Positions 36,462 through 46,667 of a DNA stretch of 64,000 nucleotides are shown piece by piece. The DNA is from Bacteroidales bacterium (GTDB taxonomy: Bacteria > Bacteroidota > Bacteroidia > Bacteroidales > UBA7960): the NCBI GenBank assembly GCA_007118495.1, contig SKRM01000004.1, positions 1 to 64,000 of the forward strand. The letters run 5' to 3'. The notes under the pieces are model-generated. The model had not been told where the DNA came from, searched no databases, and was given only the letters and a program-made list of their open reading frames with translations. The first letter of the stretch is position 1, and every line of letters starts with the position of its first letter. The translations under genes and the position numbers were made by a program.

Positions 36462-37406
36462 ATGAAAATCGCATTGTCTACCATCGAAGATGAACACATT
36501 GCGATAAGCAGGCTAAAAAGTTATATTGATAATTCTTTTGTGTCTGCAATCAATGAAATATTTTCCTGCAAAGGAAGGGTTGTTATTACCGGAATTGGCA
36601 AAAGCGCCATCATTGCCGGCAAAATTGTCTCCACTTTCAATTCAACGGGCACCCCATCTGTTTTTATGCACGCTGCCGATGCCATTCATGGTGACCTGGG
36701 TATCATTCAGAAGCAAGATGTGGTAATATGTATCAGCAATAGCGGAAACACACCCGAGATAAAAGTGCTGACTCCCATGCTCAAAACATTGGGGGCCTGC
36801 CTCATTGGGATGGTAGGCAATATCAGTTCATTTCTGGCACAGCAATCAGATATTGTGATCAACACAACGGTTGAGAACGAAGCCATACCAGGTAATCCTG
36901 CCCCAACCTGCAGCACGACTGCCCAGCTGGTCATGGGTGATGCCATAGCTATGGCACTGCTTTACTGCAGGGGTTTTACCGCCAATGATTTTGCCAGATA
37001 CCATCCCGGCGGATCTCTCGGCAAACAGCTCTACCTGAAGGCCGAAAACCTTTATACAAAAAATGAAGCACCTGCGGTCAACCCGGATGATAACCTGAAA
37101 ACCATCATCGTTGAAATTTCCGGAAAGCGGCTTGGAGCAACAGCTGTTATTGACCAAGGCAAGATATTGGGTGTAATTACTGACGGTGACCTTAGGCGGA
37201 TGCTCGAAAAGGAACAAAAGCTAGACGAATTAAAGGCCAGAGACATAATGACGGTTAATCCTAAAATGATTTCAGGCGACACCATGGCAGTTGATGCACT
37301 GCAATTAATGCGAACGAACAATATTACACAGCTTTTGGTTGTTGACAAAGGGGTATACAAAGGCATCGTGCATCTGCACGATATTCTCGACGAAGGGATC
37401 ATTTAA
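36462..37406 (+). CDS. kdsD: D-arabinose 5-phosphate isomerase, KpsF/GutQ family
   Basis: KdsD turns ribulose 5-phosphate into arabinose 5-phosphate, the first step to Kdo in lipopolysaccharide. An N-terminal SIS sugar-phosphate isomerase domain ([36 protein letters not shown]) is followed by two CBS domains (about 200-314, including [13 protein letters not shown]). ATG 36462 gives 314 residues; the tracked TTG 36441 adds seven and is less likely. The lptB gene follows 32 bases on, grouping Kdo synthesis with LPS export. Confidence 0.92.
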   Translation: MKIALSTIEDEHIAISRLKSYIDNSFVSAINEIFSCKGRVVITGIGKSAIIAGKIVSTFNSTGTPSVFMHAADAIHGDLGIIQKQDVVICISNSGNTPEIKVLTPMLKTLGACLIGMVGNISSFLAQQSDIVINTTVENEAIPGNPAPTCSTTAQLVMGDAIAMALLYCRGFTANDFARYHPGGSLGKQLYLKAENLYTKNEAPAVNPDDNLKTIIVEISGKRLGATAVIDQGKILGVITDGDLRRMLEKEQKLDELKARDIMTVNPKMISGDTMAVDALQLMRTNNITQLLVVDKGVYKGIVHLHDILDEGII

Positions 37407-37438
37407 ACACAACAGGTAAACAGCCAATTAAGTGCCTT

Positions 37439-38173
37439 ATGACAAAAATGAAATTACACACCAGAGATCTGGTGAAGAAATACAAGAAACGTGTGGTAGT
37501 CAACCATGTTTCAGTCGAGGTGAGCCAGGGTGAGATTGTTGGGCTGCTTGGTCCGAACGGGGCTGGTAAAACCACAACATTCTACATGATTGTAGGCCTG
37601 ATTAAACCGCACAAGGGCACCATTTATCTTGACAATGAAGAAATTACTGGCGAACCAATGTATAAAAGGGCACAAAGGGGTATTGGTTACCTGGCCCAGG
37701 AGGCCAGTGTGTTCAGAAACCTGAGTGTAGAAGACAACATCAGGGCGGTACTTGAATTCACAAATAAGACAAAAGAAGAACAACGCGAAAAACTGGAAAC
37801 ACTAATTGACGAATTTGGGTTGCAGTATATCAGGAAAAGCAAAGGGATAACACTCTCAGGTGGTGAAAGACGTCGTACTGAAATAGCCAGGTCACTGGCT
37901 GTCGACCCCAAATTCATTCTCCTCGACGAACCATTTGCCGGTGTTGACCCCATCGCCGTTGAAGACATCCAGGATATTGTTTCTCAGCTTAAGGAGAAAA
38001 ACATCGGGGTGCTGATCACAGACCATAATGTACATGAAACCCTCAACATTACCGACAGGGCATACCTTTTGTTTGAAGGCTCAATCCTGAAGGCCGGAAC
38101 AGCAGATGAGCTGGCTAATGATGAAGAAGTAAGAAGGGTATACCTGGGCGAAAGCTTCCAGCTCAGGCGCTAA
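37439..38173 (+). CDS. lptB: LPS export ABC transporter ATP-binding protein LptB
   Basis: LptB powers LptFGC to extract lipopolysaccharide from the inner membrane and push it along the Lpt bridge. Walker A is [16 protein letters not shown], the signature is [15 protein letters not shown], Walker B is [15 protein letters not shown], and the switch histidine is in [10 protein letters not shown]. The 244 residues match the family. It follows kdsD, and its last codons overlap the converging ispF stop by 4 bases. Confidence 0.95.
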   Translation: MTKMKLHTRDLVKKYKKRVVVNHVSVEVSQGEIVGLLGPNGAGKTTTFYMIVGLIKPHKGTIYLDNEEITGEPMYKRAQRGIGYLAQEASVFRNLSVEDNIRAVLEFTNKTKEEQREKLETLIDEFGLQYIRKSKGITLSGGERRRTEIARSLAVDPKFILLDEPFAGVDPIAVEDIQDIVSQLKEKNIGVLITDHNVHETLNITDRAYLLFEGSILKAGTADELANDEEVRRVYLGESFQLRR

Positions 38174-38637
38174 TGAATAAGGGCAACCGCATAGGCTGAA
38201 ATGCCTTCACCACGGCCTGTAAATCCCATATGCTCGGTAGTAGTCGCCTTAATAGAAATCTGGTCTTCACCAATGCCCATGATGCTACTCATTGTGGTGG
38301 TCATTTCCTTAATGTATGGGCTAAGTTTTGGTTCCTGAAGACATACAGTGGCATCGATATTTCCGACCTTGAAACCTTTTGATACCAACATGGCCATAAC
38401 CTGGCCCAGCAACACCGTGCTGTCTGCATCCTTCAGCATGGGCTCAGTATCAGGAAAATGCCGGCCAATATCGCCAAGAGCTGCTGCTCCCAGCAAGGCA
38501 TCCATAATGGCATGAATCAGCACGTCCCCATCAGAGTGCCCCAATGATCCTTTTTCAAATGGTACCAAAACACCCCCTACCAGTAAGGGTCTCCCCGCCA
38601 CCAGAGCATGAACATCATAACCAAATCCGATCCGCAT
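38170..38637 (-). CDS. ispF: 2-C-methyl-D-erythritol 2,4-cyclodiphosphate synthase
   Basis: IspF forms the cyclic diphosphate in the MEP isoprenoid pathway. The metal-binding GYDVHAL at the N-terminus, the [20 protein letters not shown] block and the C-terminal [17 protein letters not shown] are all present. The 155 residues are full length. It lies downstream of porV on the minus strand with a 15-base gap, probably in one transcript with porU and porV. Confidence 0.95.
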   Translation of the reverse strand: MRIGFGYDVHALVAGRPLLVGGVLVPFEKGSLGHSDGDVLIHAIMDALLGAAALGDIGRHFPDTEPMLKDADSTVLLGQVMAMLVSKGFKVGNIDATVCLQEPKLSPYIKEMTTTMSSIMGIGEDQISIKATTTEHMGFTGRGEGISAYAVALIH

Positions 38638-38652
38638 CCTGAGAAAAGTATA

Positions 38653-39861
38653 CTATCGGGCCTGCATGGCCGCAAAATCAAATGTAAGTGAAAACCTGAG
38701 AACGTTTTCAAGCGGACTGCGTTGGGCCACCGGAATTACATAGGCAAAGTCGAGTCCGAAGACATTGTATTTAAGACCTACCCCTACGGTGAAGTATTTT
38801 CTGTTGCCCTTTGATGCATGTTCGTGAAAATATCCGCCCCGCAGAGCAAATTGCTGATCATACCAATATTCAATTCCTGTTGAGATTGTAAATTCGTTTA
38901 ATTCTTCAGAGAACCCACCGGGGGCATCGCTGAATGAACCCAGCATACCTGAAACCACAGAACGGTTTGGATCACGTCCCTCTTCAATGACAAACTCACC
39001 ATCATCTCCTACGATCACCCTGCCATCATCATCCCTGGCATAAATCGGAGGTGTGGGCACCAGCAATTTATTAAAATCAACCATAAGTGAAAGCTGGTTA
39101 AAGTCATCCAGATCAAAAGTCAGCGACGGTCCAAACCTGAGGTTGATGGGTATAAAATCAGCATTGATATCCTCAGTATAGGTTATTTTGTTGCCCATAT
39201 TTGAAATGTTGATCCCTGCAGCAAAGATGGTGGGCGTATCCCATGAAAGTTCCCGGTTATAATAGGCAGATACGTCAGCGGCAAAGGATATACCCGCCTG
39301 GGTTTCCATCCCTCCTGCCATCTGACCCTGGGTCAGGTTGCTGTAAATAAAACGACCGGTTACCGCACCTGATATGTTTTCACCCAGGCGCCGTGCATAG
39401 GCCACATCTAAGGAAAATTCATTGGGTTTAACCGGAAACAAAAAGTTTCCTACCTCATCGGTAAAATTTATCTCGCCCAGGGTAAAATATTTTAGTGAAA
39501 AGGCAATGGTCTGCAGATCATCCAGGCGATAAAAGCCAGCCAGGTATGACAGGTTGATATCAGGCACCAGTGCACGCAGCCAGGGAGTATAGTTCATGGC
39601 AATGCCCATGTTTTCTTCCATAAAAGCATATTTGGCCGGGTTCCAGTGCATTGAATTGACATCAGGGGACGAAGATACCCCGGCATCACCCAATGCGCCC
39701 GCACGAGCGTCGGGGGCTATCATTAAAAACGGCACGGCCGTGCTGATAGTGTTAATGCTTCGCTGGCCGAGAAGATCACCACCATAGTTCTGGGCAGATA
39801 CCTGGAATGAGGTAAGCATCAAGATGACAGGAACAATGGTAAGCGCAAATAATGACTTCAT
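38653..39861 (-). CDS. porV: Type IX secretion system outer-membrane protein PorV (LptO)
   Basis: PorV is an outer-membrane beta barrel of the FadL class that carries T9SS cargo from the translocon to the PorU sortase. A signal peptide ends near VSAQN. The N-terminal NTISTAVPFLMIAPDARAGA and MHWNPAKYAFM are typical of the PorV family, and alternating barrel strands run to the end (LRFSLTFDFAAMQAR). The 402 residues fit. It stands just downstream of porU, the usual pairing. Confidence 0.9.
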   Translation of the reverse strand: MKSLFALTIVPVILMLTSFQVSAQNYGGDLLGQRSINTISTAVPFLMIAPDARAGALGDAGVSSSPDVNSMHWNPAKYAFMEENMGIAMNYTPWLRALVPDINLSYLAGFYRLDDLQTIAFSLKYFTLGEINFTDEVGNFLFPVKPNEFSLDVAYARRLGENISGAVTGRFIYSNLTQGQMAGGMETQAGISFAADVSAYYNRELSWDTPTIFAAGINISNMGNKITYTEDINADFIPINLRFGPSLTFDLDDFNQLSLMVDFNKLLVPTPPIYARDDDGRVIVGDDGEFVIEEGRDPNRSVVSGMLGSFSDAPGGFSEELNEFTISTGIEYWYDQQFALRGGYFHEHASKGNRKYFTVGVGLKYNVFGLDFAYVIPVAQRSPLENVLRFSLTFDFAAMQAR

Positions 39862-39955
39862 GTGTTTTTTGTTTAGTTAACTGATTTTCTGCAATTATTC
39901 ATGACAGAAGAAAAGCATTTCAATTCATGCCTGAATGCCTGATCTGAAGAAACCG

Positions 39956-39963
39956 CAAATATA
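39956..39963 (-). promoter_or_regulatory. -7 element upstream of porV
   Basis: Minus-strand TATATTTG matches TAnnTTTG, giving a leader of about 90 bases before the porV ATG. porV can therefore be transcribed apart from porU, although read-through is also likely. Confidence 0.4.
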
Positions 39964-40044
39964 ACGATTTTTACTTCTGGCATATTGTTCGTTCTGCCGC
40001 ATTTTCTTGGAGTATTACAACCAGCTTCAGACCTGATTATGATT

Positions 40045-43000
40045 TTACTTCATGATCAGCAATTTACCAGTACCAGAGACCTTTTCTCCGCTTTGTGCAT
40101 TGACTTGTACCCTGTAAACATACATTCCATTGGCCAATGGCCGCCCGTCATTACTAAGTCCGTTCCAGTAAATGGGGGTTGGTCTGTAACCTGTGGGAGT
40201 AAATTCTTCAAGTATGGTATTAACCAACCGTCCCTGAAGGTCAAATATATCAATGCGAACCGTAAGGGGTGTAGCCGATTGATTAAAATTGAAAGTAAAC
40301 CATGTCTCATGACTTACGGGGTTTGGGTAGTTAATCAAACTTTCCAAAATGAGCCTGTTGCGTCTTGCCACCACAAAATCAATGGTAGCGGTGCCCGGAT
40401 TATTGTGCACATCCCAGGCTCTCAGGCTCAATTGATGAGGGCCTTCCGGAAGGTTCCTGAAAGGGTACACCACCCTCCCTGAGCGATAGGTATCAAGATC
40501 TGACTCATAATAATTGTTAAGCCTGATGGGTTCTGAAGTATTTCCATTAAGGAAAGCTACAATATCATGCCCTACCCGACCAGTCATATTGATGCCGCTA
40601 TCATCTGCTATATAGGCAAGCAAGACTGGGTTCTCATGTGTGTGATCACCTGACACAAAAAGGGTGTCATTCATAAATAAGCTAATGTCGGGGCCCTGAT
40701 GATCAGGTGTATGCCCTGCATGTGTCCCGCCCACGGTAAAGCCTTCATGGTAACCGCTCCCGTCTGTATTTGCGTTATCAAGGTAGTAGCTGATCCTTCC
40801 CTCACCATAGGCATATGATATATCTTTTGGCACCATGAATGAAAAACTAAACACTCCCTGATTCACGGTTGCTTTTCCTTTGTACAAAACGGTATTACGC
40901 ACTGAGAAATCTGTTTGAAGGCTGAAAGGATGATTGTTGGCCAGGGTTCTGATGGTCGATTCTTTGTCATAAACTGTGGGATATATAAAACCATTGTATC
41001 CGTCCATAAGTTTGCCTGCATGGTCGGTAATATATCCACTTACCACTACCTCTTCCAAAGCCCTGATGGTATCAGGCATGCTTTCAGTTACCACCTGAAG
41101 TTCAGGATAGGCCATTTGCATGGAAGGATCTCCCAGCAAAACAAAATTACGCAGTTGCATGGGTGTGGATACACCGCTGCTCCTTTCTTTGGCCATACGA
41201 ATCAGATCACCCAGATGCAGATGTTGCCCCTGCTCATCCCGAGAAAATGCCACATCCATAAAATGCCGGTTCAACACAAGGTTTGAGCCCGACCAGGCCA
41301 GCCGGGTAGTGGTATATAAAGCTATGGTTCCGCCCTCTGGCTTGAGAACTATACGCATACCCGCCGACAGATCTTCAGGATCAGGCTGGTCAAAGCTGCT
41401 GAATTCACAGGTGGCCGTCATGAACACAGGCATATTGTATTTATTTTCCCACTGTGAGATATCTTCAAAGGTGACCACCCGCTGATGGGCAAGGCCACGT
41501 GTTCCGCCATGACCTATATAGTTAATCATTAAGGCACCTTTGTTGACCCGGTCATTGATGGCCCTGTTTACATCCGGGTACCTTGCGCCGCCGGCCATGG
41601 TAACCTGTTGGTAGGCATCCAGGTAAATTTTCTCAATATTGTAACGGGGATGGTTTGCCCGTAGGTTACCTGCCAAAATCTCAGCGTGACTCAGATGGGT
41701 GTTGTAATCACCGTCATCAGCAATAAAGACAACCATGTTTCGCCAATCGGCATAATTGGGGATTACACCCGTAAACTGCGTTCCGTTCTGGCCTGGTTCC
41801 ATACCAGGCACCCGCTGCTCATACCTGATGATCTTGTCAACCACAATCCGGGCCTCTTCAGGCGTTCTTACCGGCAGTCTGCCTATCCCAATATCAAGTA
41901 TGCCATAAGCGTCTTCTCCTTCATGCTCGTCGAGCAATCCAAAAAAGTCGTCAGTCATATAAGAACTCCTTGGTGATAGAGAAGCCTCACTTTGGTAAGT
42001 GGGAATAAGGTTCCCGCCATGTCCCAGCAGATCTTTGTTATCCCATGTGCCACTTCCGAACAATAAGAGGTAGCGGGGTTTTTCTAAGGCCCTGGCAGCC
42101 CGCCTGTAAAACATCCGCATAAAATTTCTGATGGCGGCAGCATCGGGGGTTCCTGATGAAAATTCATTATACACCTGCGAAGTGGTCACTACCGCAGTAC
42201 TCAGGCCACTCTGCCCGCTCCTGAATGCCGACAGTCGTTCAGCTTCTTCAACAAAATCATCATACACCAGTATAATCAGGTCTTTAGATTGCATAGCATG
42301 CAGGTTTTGGTTGGGGATATGTCCTGCAAGTCTGGGTGATAGATAAGAAGAAGAATCGAAGGCCACAAACTCCCTTATGCTGTCGCCTGGCGCACGAAAG
42401 CGCACTGTTGTGCCTGTTTGCGTATACTCCTGTGTGCGAATATCAAAAATATTTGAAACATCCCAAATATGCAACCCCGACACTGCCCCACCTATGGTAT
42501 ATTCCAGAACATGTCCGCTTCCTGAATGGGCTACATCTCTGAATGCCAATTGCCCCCCCCTGAATCTGAGTTCGCGCTCCACATTTACCACCAGGTAATT
42601 CAGCCAACCCCTGGTACCCTGACCAGGGCGGTTATAACTTAGCTGCACCTGCAATTGATTTGAAGCAGGTGGAGCAAATGAAAATGTTCTGACAGCAGCC
42701 CTGGCATAGAAGCCATTATAATCAGCATAATTGACGGGGTCAACGGGAAACTGTTGCTGTAAACTTCCTACCTGAACCGAAAATAAACTTTGGACAGGAG
42801 CTCTGGCAGCAACATATAATTCAATGTAGCCGGGTTTATCTCTTACCATGTCTGGAATATCAAAGTCAAACCGGCGGGTAGTTGTGGCGTCAAAGACTTC
42901 ACCGAACCAAACCTGCCCGCTGCCGATAAGATTTTGCAAGTCACGTTGATGCCAGTCCCTGAACCTGTATGATGTTACCTGATGGCTTGCTTCAGCCTCC

Positions 43001-43911
43001 AGACTTTCCTGTGCCATCACCCTTCTCCCCTGCCCACGATTGGTGGTCAGAAAATAACAACCCTCTTTGGTATAGAGATGAACCTGGTGTCTGAAAACAC
43101 CTGCTGCGCTATCCCACGACCAGGTATTGGGAGATTCACCGTAAAATAATATATAATCATCCTGACCAAAGGTTCCTGAAGATGCCCCTGATATATAAAT
43201 GGGTATTTCTTTCAGGTCATCCTGAACAAAGGCGGCATTGGCCTCAGGCAACATACCCGCCTGACGTCCAAATAAACCGAGTTGCTGCTTTTGCAGGTTT
43301 TGGAGATTGACCCCCATTGATACGAGGTCATCATAACCCAAACGGAATATCCCTGTCTCATCCACGCAAACCTTATACCATTGGCCTTCGGCAAGCACTG
43401 AGGCATTTACTGAAGCTACAGCCTGTGTTGCTCTGGCCTCCTTGTCATAAACCATCTGTTTATATAGGGTAAATGAGACCAGTTTCTCATAGTAATCTGC
43501 CGTCTTGTTGTATCTGAATGGGAAAATGAGTACCAAAGACTCTCTGCCACCTTGTAACCAGCGTGTAGCGTTTTCAATGCTGATGCTGTCAGCCTGGTAA
43601 CCTGAAGCCCGCAAAATAGAGTCTTCAAGGGCCGTAACGGCCTCAAATACTTTTTCACCGTGAAAGAACATCCACGAGAAAAACGGAACATCAATGGCAC
43701 TGCTTTGAATGAAAAGGGGAAGGGTTGGCCATGCATCATCATAAATGGCATCTTCAAAATAAAGCACATCCAGGTAATCCGTCTCATTCAGGGGAATACT
43801 TTGGGGGGGGAGCCAGTTTATTTGCACCCTTTTTCCGGATATTTCTCCTGCAAAAAGGATGTTCGGAAAAGCCAACAACCAAATGATCAACAATTTTTGT
43901 CCTGGAAACAT
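40045..43911 (-). CDS. porU: Type IX secretion system sortase PorU (C25-type)
   Basis: PorU removes the C-terminal sorting domain from T9SS cargo at the cell surface and attaches the protein to lipid-linked sugar. A signal peptide (about 1-21) starts the 1288 residues. The gingipain-like C25 domain holds the catalytic histidine in YIGHGGTRG (about H801) and cysteine in MTATCEFSSF (about C835). The C-terminus has NYPNPVSHETWFTF and GMYVYRVQV, a sorting-domain/FlgD-like fold that PorU itself keeps. It precedes porV and is divergent from the PorP/SprF-gldJ pair. Confidence 0.92.
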   Translation of the reverse strand: MFPGQKLLIIWLLAFPNILFAGEISGKRVQINWLPPQSIPLNETDYLDVLYFEDAIYDDAWPTLPLFIQSSAIDVPFFSWMFFHGEKVFEAVTALEDSILRASGYQADSISIENATRWLQGGRESLVLIFPFRYNKTADYYEKLVSFTLYKQMVYDKEARATQAVASVNASVLAEGQWYKVCVDETGIFRLGYDDLVSMGVNLQNLQKQQLGLFGRQAGMLPEANAAFVQDDLKEIPIYISGASSGTFGQDDYILFYGESPNTWSWDSAAGVFRHQVHLYTKEGCYFLTTNRGQGRRVMAQESLEAEASHQVTSYRFRDWHQRDLQNLIGSGQVWFGEVFDATTTRRFDFDIPDMVRDKPGYIELYVAARAPVQSLFSVQVGSLQQQFPVDPVNYADYNGFYARAAVRTFSFAPPASNQLQVQLSYNRPGQGTRGWLNYLVVNVERELRFRGGQLAFRDVAHSGSGHVLEYTIGGAVSGLHIWDVSNIFDIRTQEYTQTGTTVRFRAPGDSIREFVAFDSSSYLSPRLAGHIPNQNLHAMQSKDLIILVYDDFVEEAERLSAFRSGQSGLSTAVVTTSQVYNEFSSGTPDAAAIRNFMRMFYRRAARALEKPRYLLLFGSGTWDNKDLLGHGGNLIPTYQSEASLSPRSSYMTDDFFGLLDEHEGEDAYGILDIGIGRLPVRTPEEARIVVDKIIRYEQRVPGMEPGQNGTQFTGVIPNYADWRNMVVFIADDGDYNTHLSHAEILAGNLRANHPRYNIEKIYLDAYQQVTMAGGARYPDVNRAINDRVNKGALMINYIGHGGTRGLAHQRVVTFEDISQWENKYNMPVFMTATCEFSSFDQPDPEDLSAGMRIVLKPEGGTIALYTTTRLAWSGSNLVLNRHFMDVAFSRDEQGQHLHLGDLIRMAKERSSGVSTPMQLRNFVLLGDPSMQMAYPELQVVTESMPDTIRALEEVVVSGYITDHAGKLMDGYNGFIYPTVYDKESTIRTLANNHPFSLQTDFSVRNTVLYKGKATVNQGVFSFSFMVPKDISYAYGEGRISYYLDNANTDGSGYHEGFTVGGTHAGHTPDHQGPDISLFMNDTLFVSGDHTHENPVLLAYIADDSGINMTGRVGHDIVAFLNGNTSEPIRLNNYYESDLDTYRSGRVVYPFRNLPEGPHQLSLRAWDVHNNPGTATIDFVVARRNRLILESLINYPNPVSHETWFTFNFNQSATPLTVRIDIFDLQGRLVNTILEEFTPTGYRPTPIYWNGLSNDGRPLANGMYVYRVQVNAQSGEKVSGTGKLLIMK

Positions 43912-43961
43912 GATATTTTAAGTGCAACACGGCAAGTCAGATTAACCTGCCAGCTATTCTA

Positions 43962-43969
43962 CAAATTTA
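43962..43969 (-). promoter_or_regulatory. -7 element upstream of porU
   Basis: Minus-strand TAAATTTG matches TAnnTTTG, about 50 bases before the porU ATG. The -33 position is not convincing. The remaining gap to the next gene shows no other feature. Confidence 0.4.
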
Positions 43970-44135
43970 AACAATGGCATTACGCAGATGTTTAACCTTG
44001 AATAGAACGGGAATTAGCCAGCTATATTTTACCATTCTGACAGCCTCCCATCATGACTCACTAAAGAAAAATCATCAGACGTTTATATTGTAAGACAAAA
44101 ATATTCGTTGTAAACAAAGGTACATCAACAGATTT

Positions 44136-45101
44136 ATGAAAAAAGGGCGGGTACGCGTATTCTTCTGTTTGCTGATTCTGATTTTGTTGCTGAAGCCCTC
44201 AGGGGCTGTTGCATCAGATCCGGTATTTTCTCAGTTCTTTGCCTCACCCGTTTACCTGAACCCTGCTTTTTCGGGGGCAGCCCACTGTAGCAGGGTTGCT
44301 ATGCATTATCAACAAATACAAAGCATAGAAAACTACCGGAATCTGAACCTCAGCTTTGACACCTTTGTGCCCTGGCTTCAGGGTGGTATAGGAGCCATAA
44401 TAACCTCTGACCAGGCAGATATGTACCAGTCAAGGCATATGATCGGCATGAGCTATGCCTACCACCTGAGGGTAAGTCGAAATACCAATATACATTTCGG
44501 TATACAGGCAGGTTACATCCGGAATGATTCCAGATGGAGCCGTTTTGAGTTTCCTGACACTGAATCTGAAACACCCCCTGAGCAGTTTTGGTCAGACGGT
44601 GTGGATTTTTCAGCTGGAATACTTGCTTACAATGAGCGGTGGTATGCTGGTTTTGCAGCCCACCACTTAAACCGGCCTGACATGAGTTTATTGAGAGGTG
44701 GTGATGCCCGTCTGCCAATAAAGTATACTGCCCATATGGGGAGATGGTTCGAAAATACCGGCAGGGGTATGGGGCCAGCATATGTGCTTTCTCCCAATCT
44801 CATTTTACAATCGCAGGGTTACCATACACATATCAATGCCGGCCTTTATGCAGGCGTTGAGCCCGTAATGGCAGGAGTCTGGTTCAGGCATTGGCTCAAT
44901 TACCCCCTCGAAGGCAACAATAGCCTCATTTTTCTGGTGAGTTTCAAATTTGATAATTATCAGCTGGCTTATAGCTATGACCACTCCCTGTCGGGTTTTT
45001 CAGATCTAACAGCCGGGGTGCATGAGCTAAGCCTGGTGCTTAAATTCAATTGTTCCCGCAGAAATATGAGGTATCACATACTAAACTGTCCAACTTTTTA
45101 G
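44136..45101 (+). CDS. PorP/SprF-family type IX secretion membrane protein
   Basis: These outer-membrane beta barrels help secrete or anchor particular T9SS substrates. A signal peptide (about 1-26) is followed by DPVFSQFFASPVYLNPAFSGAAHCSRVAMHY, which matches the family start (FsQyf..p..lNPA.aG). Alternating strands follow, ending in LSLVLKFNCSR. The 321 residues match the family. It sits directly before gldJ and is divergent from porU. Bacteroidota carry many such paralogues, so the partner cargo is unknown. Confidence 0.87.
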   Translation: MKKGRVRVFFCLLILILLLKPSGAVASDPVFSQFFASPVYLNPAFSGAAHCSRVAMHYQQIQSIENYRNLNLSFDTFVPWLQGGIGAIITSDQADMYQSRHMIGMSYAYHLRVSRNTNIHFGIQAGYIRNDSRWSRFEFPDTESETPPEQFWSDGVDFSAGILAYNERWYAGFAAHHLNRPDMSLLRGGDARLPIKYTAHMGRWFENTGRGMGPAYVLSPNLILQSQGYHTHINAGLYAGVEPVMAGVWFRHWLNYPLEGNNSLIFLVSFKFDNYQLAYSYDHSLSGFSDLTAGVHELSLVLKFNCSRRNMRYHILNCPTF

Positions 45102-45102
45102 T

Positions 45103-45110
45103 TATTTTTG
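45103..45110 (+). promoter_or_regulatory. -7 element upstream of gldJ
   Basis: TATTTTTG matches TAnnTTTG, immediately after the stop of the PorP/SprF-family gene and 33 bases before the gldJ ATG. gldJ therefore has its own promoter as well as possible read-through. Confidence 0.5.
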
Positions 45111-45143
45111 TGACCGCATTTTTTTTGATCAAAAACGCACTAT

Positions 45144-46595
45144 ATGGCAAGGAATTGTAGTAGGAAGATCCCGGTTTACCTGACCATGGTAGCTTCCGCC
45201 ATACTTATGTCATCTTGTGGACTGTTTCAGCAAGAAACATCTAATACCACAGGATGGACGTACAATGATCCGGCAACGGGTGGTTTTGTGGTTAGCAGCC
45301 ACCAGGAACAAGAGACCGGACCAGGCCTCGTTTTTATTGAAGGAGGAACTTTTGTCATGGGACGCACAGAACAGGATGTCATGTTCGATTGGAACAACAT
45401 CCCACGTCGCGTCACTGTGTCATCGTTTTATATGGATGAGACCGAAATCCGCAACCTTGACTATGTGGAATACCTTCACTGGGTTCACAGGATTTTTCGT
45501 GAGACCCACCCCGAGGTATATTTCAATGCTTTGCCTGACACCCTTGTCTGGAGAGACCCGCTTGCCTACAATGAGCCCTACGTTGAAAATTACCTGAGGC
45601 ATCCTGCCTACCGCGACTATCCGGTTGTAGGTGTCAGCTGGGTTCAGGCTGCCGAATACGCATCCTGGCGTACAGACAGGGTCAATGAAATGATACTGGT
45701 CAGAGAAGGCATCCTTGACTGGAATCTTGATCAGCAGCAGGGAGCCAATCATTTTAATACTGAAGCATACCTGGCTGGACAATACGAAGGGCTGGTTCGG
45801 CGCAATCTAAGAGATCTTGACCCGAGAGGTACCGGTGAACGCAGAGTTCGGTGGGAAGACGGCTTATTGCTTCCGAGGTACAGGCTTCCCACTGAAGCTG
45901 AATGGGAATTTGCTGCCCTGGGCCTTATCGGAAGCACAGAAGACGAAACGGTCCTCAACAGGCGCCAGTATCCATGGGAGGGTCGCCACGTACGCAACAG
46001 CGACAGGAGGTCAAGGGGACAGTTCCTGGCCAACTTCCAGAGAGGACCTGGTGACTTATCTGGCGTTGCAGGTTATCCGAACCCTGGCGGAGACATCACC
46101 ATGCCTGTCAAATCATTCTGGCCCAATGACTATGGCCTGTACAATATGGCCGGCAATGTGAGCGAATGGGTAAAGGATGTATACAGGCCCCTTTCACATG
46201 AAGTTGTTGCCGATTTCCGCCCATTCCGCGGAAATATTTTCGAGACTGTTATCAGAGACGAAGATGGCAATGTTATTCTGGATGAACAAGGCAGGGTAAT
46301 GAGACAGCAAGTATCCGATGAAGACTTGCTTGCACGTGTAAATTATCGCCAGGCGAACAATGTGGGATACCGTGACGGAGATGCCGGTTCTGCCATAGCA
46401 GAGGGACAACCCGTGTATCCTGGCGATGTAAGCCTGATCAATGATCAGTCAAGGGTGTATAAAGGAGGTAGCTGGAGAGACCGTATTTATTGGCTTTCAC
46501 CCGGCACACGGCGTTTTATGGATGAGAATGCAGCCACCAATGACATTGGCTTCAGGTGTGCCATGGATAAGATCGGAAGTGCCCCCGGCAGATAG
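45144..46595 (+). CDS. gldJ: Gliding/T9SS lipoprotein GldJ
   Basis: GldJ is a lipoprotein of the gliding and type IX secretion machinery, built on a formylglycine-generating-enzyme (SUMF1) fold. The lipobox AILMSSCG gives a lipidated cysteine near residue 26. FGE-like motifs run from IEGGTFVMGRTEQDV through MDETEIRNLDYVEYL, YRLPTEAEWEFAAL and MAGNVSEWVKDVY to YKGGSWRDR and DIGFRCAM. I chose gldJ over gldK because porU and porV lie next door, as in Flavobacterium johnsoniae; gldK is the alternative. A strong terminator follows. Confidence 0.82.
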   Translation: MARNCSRKIPVYLTMVASAILMSSCGLFQQETSNTTGWTYNDPATGGFVVSSHQEQETGPGLVFIEGGTFVMGRTEQDVMFDWNNIPRRVTVSSFYMDETEIRNLDYVEYLHWVHRIFRETHPEVYFNALPDTLVWRDPLAYNEPYVENYLRHPAYRDYPVVGVSWVQAAEYASWRTDRVNEMILVREGILDWNLDQQQGANHFNTEAYLAGQYEGLVRRNLRDLDPRGTGERRVRWEDGLLLPRYRLPTEAEWEFAALGLIGSTEDETVLNRRQYPWEGRHVRNSDRRSRGQFLANFQRGPGDLSGVAGYPNPGGDITMPVKSFWPNDYGLYNMAGNVSEWVKDVYRPLSHEVVADFRPFRGNIFETVIRDEDGNVILDEQGRVMRQQVSDEDLLARVNYRQANNVGYRDGDAGSAIAEGQPVYPGDVSLINDQSRVYKGGSWRDRIYWLSPGTRRFMDENAATNDIGFRCAMDKIGSAPGR

Positions 46596-46616
46596 TCCGG
46601 ATTAAAAATATAGAAA

Positions 46617-46648
46617 AACCCCATTTACTTAAGTAGGTGGGGTTTTTT
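46617..46648. terminator. Near-perfect terminator hairpin between gldJ and murF
   Basis: AACCCCATTTACTT pairs with AAGTAGGTGGGGTT along 14 positions (two G-T pairs) around a palindromic ACTTAAGT centre, followed by six T residues. It should stop gldJ transcription efficiently just before murF. Confidence 0.88.
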
Positions 46649-46667
46649 CTTATTATCTTAGTCAGCG

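Noticed and set aside
45103-45143. gldK instead of gldJ for the gene that follows
   Set aside because: The neighbouring porU and porV genes match the known gldJ context, and no gldL, gldM or gldN follows, as would be expected after gldK. The choice remains partly contextual.
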